A stretch of 64,000 nt of DNA from Amycolatopsis sp. (GTDB lineage Bacteria > Actinomycetota > Actinomycetes > Mycobacteriales > Pseudonocardiaceae): NCBI RefSeq assembly GCF_025464955.1, contig NZ_JAODNM010000008.1:1-64000 (forward strand), read 5' to 3'. Both the position numbers and the translations under genes were made by a program. Below are positions 59,761 through 64,000 of the stretch, piece by piece. The notes below the pieces were generated by a model. The model was not told where the DNA came from, ran no database searches, and was given only the letters and a program-made list of their open reading frames with translations. The first letter of the stretch is position 1. The number at the start of each line of letters is the position of its first letter.

Positions 59761-60600
59761 ATGACTTCAGTTTCGAACGAATCCATCCAGCCGCAGTTCC
59801 GCACCATCGACGGCGTGAAGGTCAGGTTCGCCGAGAGCGAGGACCGCGGGGATCACGCGCTCCTGCTGAGCCCGTGGCCGGAGAGCGTGTTCGCCTACGC
59901 GCCGACGTGGTCGCGGCTGGCCGAAAACACCCATCTGGTGGCCATCGACCTGCCCGGATTCGGCCATTCCGAACGTCGTGACGACTTGATGTCCCCGCGA
60001 GCGATGGGCGAGTTCCTCATCCGCGTCGCTGACGAGTTCGGGCTGGACCACCCGCACGTCGTCGGACCGGACGTCGGCACCAGTGCTTCACTGTTCGCCG
60101 CGGCCGCCCATCCAGGCAGGCTGCGCAGCCTGGTCATCGGGAGCGGTGGAGCGTCCTTTCCGCTGCAGCTCGGCGGTGCGCTGAAGGAGTGGGTCGAAAT
60201 ACCTGATCTGGCGGGCTATCGCGCCGCCGACCCGCGGGCGATCGTCGGCGTCGCGGTGTCGTCGTTCGCGCGGTACGAGGTTCCCGACGCGATCGCCGAG
60301 GACTACCTCTCGGGTTATGACGGTGACCGGTTCGTCGAGTCGATGCGGTATGTGCGTGCGTACCCGACCGAGCTCCCGATCTTGCGCGACCTGCTGCCGG
60401 GGATCGAGACGCCGGTGCTGCACATCTCCGGTAGCCGGGATGAGGTCGTGCCGACCGTCAACTCCGAGTACCTCCACGAGCGGCTGCCGCACAGCAAGCT
60501 CGACGTCCTGGACGTGGGGCACTTCACCTGGGAAGACGCCGCGGACGAGTACGCCGGGCTCGTCACGAGCTGGTGGGCAAAGGACCACCAGGCTGTCTGA
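59761..60600 (+). CDS. Alpha/beta hydrolase with Asp nucleophile elbow
   Basis: A 279-residue alpha/beta hydrolase fold protein. The oxyanion region is LLLSPWPESVFAYAPTWSRL and DLPGFGHSE is the typical loop. The elbow reads VVGPDVGTSASL, giving Asp rather than Ser as nucleophile, as in epoxide hydrolases and haloalkane dehalogenases. The acid is probably in SGSRDEVVP and the catalytic His is in DVGHFTWEDA. ATG begins at 59761. Convergent with the MDR gene. Substrate unknown. Confidence 0.85.
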   Translation: MTSVSNESIQPQFRTIDGVKVRFAESEDRGDHALLLSPWPESVFAYAPTWSRLAENTHLVAIDLPGFGHSERRDDLMSPRAMGEFLIRVADEFGLDHPHVVGPDVGTSASLFAAAAHPGRLRSLVIGSGGASFPLQLGGALKEWVEIPDLAGYRAADPRAIVGVAVSSFARYEVPDAIAEDYLSGYDGDRFVESMRYVRAYPTELPILRDLLPGIETPVLHISGSRDEVVPTVNSEYLHERLPHSKLDVLDVGHFTWEDAADEYAGLVTSWWAKDHQAV

Positions 60601-60613
60601 CCGGCCGGCAATA

Positions 60614-61585
60614 TCACACGGTGAGGACGACCTTGCCGCGCGCATGTCCTTTGTGGACGTACCGGATGGCGTCGGCGGCTTCGTTGAGCGGATAGGTGCG
60701 GTCGATGACCGGGGTGAGTTCGCCGTTCTCGGCGGCCTGCCGCAGGAACTCCAGGTCCTCCTGACGCTGCGCGGCGAACAGACCGCGCAATCGCTGGCTG
60801 ACGAACGGTGCCAGCAGGAGCGCCCGGAGAACGCGGTCGACGCCGCCGAACAGCCGGCCGGGCCCTTCGCCACCGACGATGACCAGGATTCCGCGCGGCC
60901 TCAGAGCCCGCCGGAGCTGGGACAGCGACCGGTTGCCCGCGGTGTCCAGGATGACCTCGTAGTGATGCTTCCCGTCGGCGAAGTCGGCACGGGTGTAGTC
61001 GATGACCTCGTCCGCCCCGATCGAGCGGACCAGGTCCGTCTTCTCCGTGCTGCACACGCCGGTGACGTGGGCTCCGAACGTCTTGGCCAGCTGCACGGCG
61101 AACGTTCCGACGCCTCCGGCGGCACCGATGACCAGGACTCGTTGGCCTGGCTGGACTTTCGCGGCGTCGCGAAGTCCTTGTAGGGCCGTGACAGCGGAGA
61201 TGGGAACTGCGGCCGCCTGCGCGTACGTCAGGTTTGCCGGCTTTGGTGCGCACCTGTCCACGCGGACGCATGCGTACTCGGCGAAGGAGCCTTCGCAGGT
61301 GCCGAACACGTCGTCGCCCGGCTGGAACCGGGTGACGTCCGCGCCGACCACCTCGACGCACCCGGCGAAGTCCAGGCCGCGGACGCGCGCTTTGGGCGCG
61401 CGCAGTCCGTAGCCCATGAGGCGGGCCAGGTAGGGCAGGCCCGTGGTGAGGTGCCAGACGCCGGGGTCGACGCCGGCCGCGTGCACCCGCACGAGCACCT
61501 CACCCGGGCCCGCCACCGGTCTTTCGAGGTCGCTGAACTCGAGGACGTCGGGGGAGCCATATGTATTTTGGACCATGGCCTTCAC
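60614..61585 (-). CDS. Zinc-independent quinone oxidoreductase-like MDR protein
   Basis: A 323-residue NAD(P)H-dependent MDR enzyme of the quinone reductase/zeta-crystallin branch (AMVQNTYGSPDVLEFSDLERPVAGPGEVLVRVHAAGVDPG). The Rossmann motif is VLVIGAAGGVGTFAVQLAK; zinc ligands are absent. GTG overlaps the HTH stop (GTGA) and has AGGAG upstream. It belongs to a three-gene leftward operon with a small regulator and a membrane protein. Confidence 0.9.
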   Translation of the reverse strand: MKAMVQNTYGSPDVLEFSDLERPVAGPGEVLVRVHAAGVDPGVWHLTTGLPYLARLMGYGLRAPKARVRGLDFAGCVEVVGADVTRFQPGDDVFGTCEGSFAEYACVRVDRCAPKPANLTYAQAAAVPISAVTALQGLRDAAKVQPGQRVLVIGAAGGVGTFAVQLAKTFGAHVTGVCSTEKTDLVRSIGADEVIDYTRADFADGKHHYEVILDTAGNRSLSQLRRALRPRGILVIVGGEGPGRLFGGVDRVLRALLLAPFVSQRLRGLFAAQRQEDLEFLRQAAENGELTPVIDRTYPLNEAADAIRYVHKGHARGKVVLTV

Positions 61586-61815
61586 AGTGTTTCTCCTGTG
61601 CTGTCCGGATACTGGAACACCTCTTCGAGCGGGACGCCGAAGAGGTGGGCGAGCTGGAACGCCATCTCGAGCGACGGCGAGTAGCGGCCCTGCTCGATGG
61701 CGATGACGGTTTGCCGCGTCACGCCGATGCGGTCGGCCAGCGCGGCCTGCGTCAGCTGACCATGCGCGAACCGAAGGGCTCGGATCGTGTTCGTGATCTT
61801 GGTCGGCTTCACCAC
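61582..61815 (-). CDS. Small Cro/C1-type helix-turn-helix regulator
   Basis: A 77-residue XRE protein: IRALRFAHGQLTQAALADRIGVTRQTVIAIEQGRYSPSLEMAFQLAHLFGVPLEEVFQ. This type usually accompanies a small membrane protein. It overlaps both neighbours. Candidate targets are the repeats TGTCAAGTTTTCTT upstream of the operon (62252-62310). Confidence 0.92.
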   Translation of the reverse strand: MVKPTKITNTIRALRFAHGQLTQAALADRIGVTRQTVIAIEQGRYSPSLEMAFQLAHLFGVPLEEVFQYPDSTGETL

Positions 61816-62237
61816 GGCTGAAAACCTCGGCGGTAGGCGAAGATCTTGGCCGTCGACCCGAGGATCGCCGACAGCACGAACGCGAGGTAGACGGTGTTGG
61901 CGATCCAGAAGCCGTCGAAGTCGGCCATCGCCAGGCCCATCGCCGTGACCGCGCCGAGGACGACGAAGGAATGCCCGACGTACTCGCCGAACCGGCCGAT
62001 CTCCCGATCGCGCTGGTCCTTTTTGGTGGCGTCACGCGGCGAGGTCATCGCGGCCACGGCGGTGAGCACGATGCCTGCCACGATCGCCGAGCCGACGCTC
62101 CACAACAGCGTTGACACGTACGGCACCTCGGCGAGCGGAGTCGCGCCCGCTCTCCCGAGGATGATGGCGAGGTAGGCCGCGTAGCCGCCGATCGCGACCA
62201 CCGCCATGATCCACGCGCGCTTCTCTTCGACCGCCAT
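61809..62237 (-). CDS. Four-TM membrane protein, partner of the HTH gene
   Basis: A 142-residue membrane protein with four helices (residues about 8-27, 40-62, 86-103 and 108-130) and a charged cytosolic loop (PRDATKKDQRDREIG). Similar proteins sit beside small HTH regulators in many actinomycetes. ATG at 62237. Function unknown. Confidence 0.78.
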   Translation of the reverse strand: MAVEEKRAWIMAVVAIGGYAAYLAIILGRAGATPLAEVPYVSTLLWSVGSAIVAGIVLTAVAAMTSPRDATKKDQRDREIGRFGEYVGHSFVVLGAVTAMGLAMADFDGFWIANTVYLAFVLSAILGSTAKIFAYRRGFQPW

Positions 62238-62251
62238 GCCGCTCCGATGTT

Positions 62252-62310
62252 AAGAAAACTTGACATCGACGAATGTAAAGTAAACTCGACACGGTGTCAA
62301 ACTTTTCTTA
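62252..62310. promoter_or_regulatory. Operator region with three AAG(A/T)AAACT(T/C)GACA elements
   Basis: AAGAAAACTTGACA (62252-62265), AAGTAAACTCGACA (62278-62291) and an inverted TGTCAAACTTTTCTT (62295-62309) cluster between the leftward HTH operon and hypF. Repeats of this kind are typical operators for the small XRE regulator encoded at 61582. Confidence 0.6.
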
Positions 62311-62379
62311 CATACGTCGTGCTTGACAGGGTTGCCTGACTGCGGACCCTGATCAAGAATCAGGGCTGAGGTGTCGACG

Positions 62380-64000
62380 ATGACGACCACAGTCCGGCCC
62401 GCAGGCAGCCCAGGAGACAACACTGAGCGCCGCCGGTTCACCCTGACCGGTGTGGTCCAGGGCGTCGGTTTCCGGCCGTTCGTCTACCGGGTGGCGACCG
62501 AACTCGGGTTGGTCGGCTTGGTGGGCAACGATTCTTTGTCGGTCTTCGCCGAAGTGCAGGGTCCGGTCGGGGCGATCGAGCGGTTCGCGCGGCGGCTCGT
62601 CGAGGAACTGCCACCGCTCGCGGAGGTCTCCGAGGTGCGAACCGAGGTGATCCCCGTCGTCTGCGAAGACGCCTTCGTCATCGTGGCCAGCCGGGGCGTC
62701 GAGGGCGCGAAAACCCCGATCCCGCCCGATATCGCGGTGTGCGCGGACTGCGTCGGCGAGCTGTTCGACCCGGCCGACCGGCGCTACCGGCATCCGTTCA
62801 TCACCTGTACCAACTGCGGCCCGCGGTTCACCATCATCCGCGCGCTGCCGTACGACCGGCCGGCTACCACGATGGCGGACTTCCCGCTGTGCGCGCGGTG
62901 TGCGGCGGAGTACGAGGACCCGGCGGACCGGCGGTTCCACGCGCAGCCGGTGGCGTGCCCGGAGTGCGGGCCAACGCTGAGGTTCGGGGCCGACTCCGGC
63001 GATGAGGCCGTCGCTGCCGCGCAGCACGCCCTGGCCGAAGGCAAGATCGTTGCGGTCAAAGGGATCGGTGGTTATCACCTGGCCTGTCTTCCTGGCCGCG
63101 AAGACGCGGTCGCGTCCTTGCGTCGGCGTAAGGCACGCGGCGGCAAGCCGTTCGCGGTCATGGTTCGCGATCTCGCTGTCGCGCGGCGGTTCGTGCACAT
63201 CGACGTCGCCGAGGAGACGGTGCTGACGTCCCCCGCGCGCCCGGTTGTCCTGCTCGGCCGCCGTGACGACGCCCCGGTGGTCGACGGCGTCGCGCCCGGC
63301 AGCCCCTGGCTCGGGGTGATGCTGCCGTACTCGCCGATCCACCATCTGCTGTTCGCTCCCGTTCCCGGCGCGGCGGCGCCCGTGCCGGACGCGCTGGTCC
63401 TGACCAGCGCGAACCTCTCCGACGAGCCGATCTGCTTCACCGACGACGACGAAGCCGCGCGGCTTCCGCGGCTGGCCGACGCCGTGCTCACCCACGATCG
63501 TCCGATCCACGTGCCGTGTGACGACTCGGTGGTCCGCGTGCTCGACGGTCATGAGCTGCCGATCCGCCGGTCGCGGGGGTATGCGCCGTTGCCGGTCGAC
63601 CTCGGGCGCGAAGTCCCCGCGGTGCTGGCTGTCGGCGGGGAGCTGAAGAACACGTTCTGCGTCACCGACGGCCACCGCGCGTACTGCTCGGCGCATATCG
63701 GGGACATGGGTACCTGGGAGACCCTGCAGGCGTTCGAACGCTCGGTCGGCCAGCTGACCGGCATGCGCGCCGGCGAGCCCGAACGACTCGCCGCCGACCT
63801 GCACCCGTCGTATTTGACGCGCAGCTGGGCGGAACGCACCGTCGGCGACCGGCCGCTGGATCTCGTCCAGCACCACCATGCGCACGTCGTGTCGTTGCTC
63901 GCCGAGCATGGCAGGCTCGGGGACCCGATCGTCGGCGTTGCGTTCGACGGCACCGGTTATGGGACTGATGGCGCGATCTGGGGTGGGGAGATCCTGCTCC
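62380..64000 (+). CDS. hypF: Carbamoyltransferase HypF, 5' part
   Basis: The first 540 codons of hypF, a [NiFe]-hydrogenase maturation protein that carbamoylates the active-site cyanide precursor. An N-terminal acylphosphatase-like domain (VVQGVGFRPFVYRVATELGL) is followed by two zinc fingers (CADCVGEL...CTNCGPRF and CARCAAEY...CPECGP), a YrdC-like domain (KGIGGYHLACL...RRRKARGGKPFAVMVRD) and the start of the Kae1-like domain with HHHAHVVSLLAEH. ATG at 62380 has GAGGTG upstream; the gene leaves the window without stop. It predicts a hydrogenase cluster further right. Confidence 0.97.
   Translation, partial: MTTTVRPAGSPGDNTERRRFTLTGVVQGVGFRPFVYRVATELGLVGLVGNDSLSVFAEVQGPVGAIERFARRLVEELPPLAEVSEVRTEVIPVVCEDAFVIVASRGVEGAKTPIPPDIAVCADCVGELFDPADRRYRHPFITCTNCGPRFTIIRALPYDRPATTMADFPLCARCAAEYEDPADRRFHAQPVACPECGPTLRFGADSGDEAVAAAQHALAEGKIVAVKGIGGYHLACLPGREDAVASLRRRKARGGKPFAVMVRDLAVARRFVHIDVAEETVLTSPARPVVLLGRRDDAPVVDGVAPGSPWLGVMLPYSPIHHLLFAPVPGAAAPVPDALVLTSANLSDEPICFTDDDEAARLPRLADAVLTHDRPIHVPCDDSVVRVLDGHELPIRRSRGYAPLPVDLGREVPAVLAVGGELKNTFCVTDGHRAYCSAHIGDMGTWETLQAFERSVGQLTGMRAGEPERLAADLHPSYLTRSWAERTVGDRPLDLVQHHHAHVVSLLAEHGRLGDPIVGVAFDGTGYGTDGAIWGGEILL

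Noticed and set aside
62353..63909. A 518-codon minus-strand open frame over hypF
   Set aside because: The plus strand carries an unambiguous HypF sequence with zinc fingers and acylphosphatase domain; the minus frame is its shadow.

Overview
The window is high-GC chromosomal DNA from an actinomycete. Pointers to the Pseudonocardiaceae (Amycolatopsis or a close relative) are a mycothiol-type maleylpyruvate isomerase, an F420-type nitroreductase-family protein, an SAV2177-type methyltransferase, a Scr1-type regulator paired with a DUF397 protein, many GTG starts, and ATGA/GTGA overlaps. The species assignment is an inference; no 16S rRNA is present.

Region by region. 1-750: tandem repeats, a terminator and a Ddn-like gene. 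751-17866: a large carbohydrate/amine catabolic island. A leftward operon (GlcNAc-type kinase, SIS isomerase, two Gfo/Idh oxidoreductases, TIM-barrel isomerase, copper amine oxidase), a HutC-type GntR regulator and an MDR dehydrogenase face a rightward operon (Opp/Dpp ABC transporter with a fused permease-ATPase, a ThuA protein, a second TIM-barrel isomerase, an SDR enzyme). Related GGT(C/A)TA operators lie in the control regions. 17867-27979: MarR and TetR regulators, a DUF1772 protein, a TauE-type permease, a cysteine-free bL36, an MFS transporter carrying a C-terminal triple beta-sandwich tail beside a free triple-sandwich protein, a methyltransferase and a second MFS exporter. 28204-35250: a secreted subtilase-like protein with most catalytic residues lost, and a Zn/Mn ABC transporter with a Zur-like box. 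35390-43474: gentisate degradation (dioxygenase, hydrolase, isomerase) and the lower meta-cleavage pathway (hydratase, decarboxylase, aldolase, acetaldehyde dehydrogenase), each with an IclR regulator.

43475-49400 is an accessory island, visibly AT-richer in part. It holds gene remnants, a Scr1/DUF397 pair, three overlapping small genes that look like a dissected and catalytically dead serine recombinase, a secreted-protein-like remnant, a two-TM protein, and a decayed type I CBASS antiphage operon (frameshifted CD-NTase and truncated Cap15-like effector). It abuts an array of seven tRNA genes (49409-50639, all minus strand) that encloses an HNH endonuclease gene. Two of these tRNAs have unusual architecture.

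50640-64000 returns to ordinary chromosome: a small ORF with a strong RBS, YjbR, secreted proteins, an HTH-TM-NBR1 protein, LysR, a TIGR01777 epimerase, a stand-alone LigD-type polymerase, DedA, an alpha/beta hydrolase, an MDR oxidoreductase with a small HTH and a membrane protein, and the 5' part of hypF running off the end.
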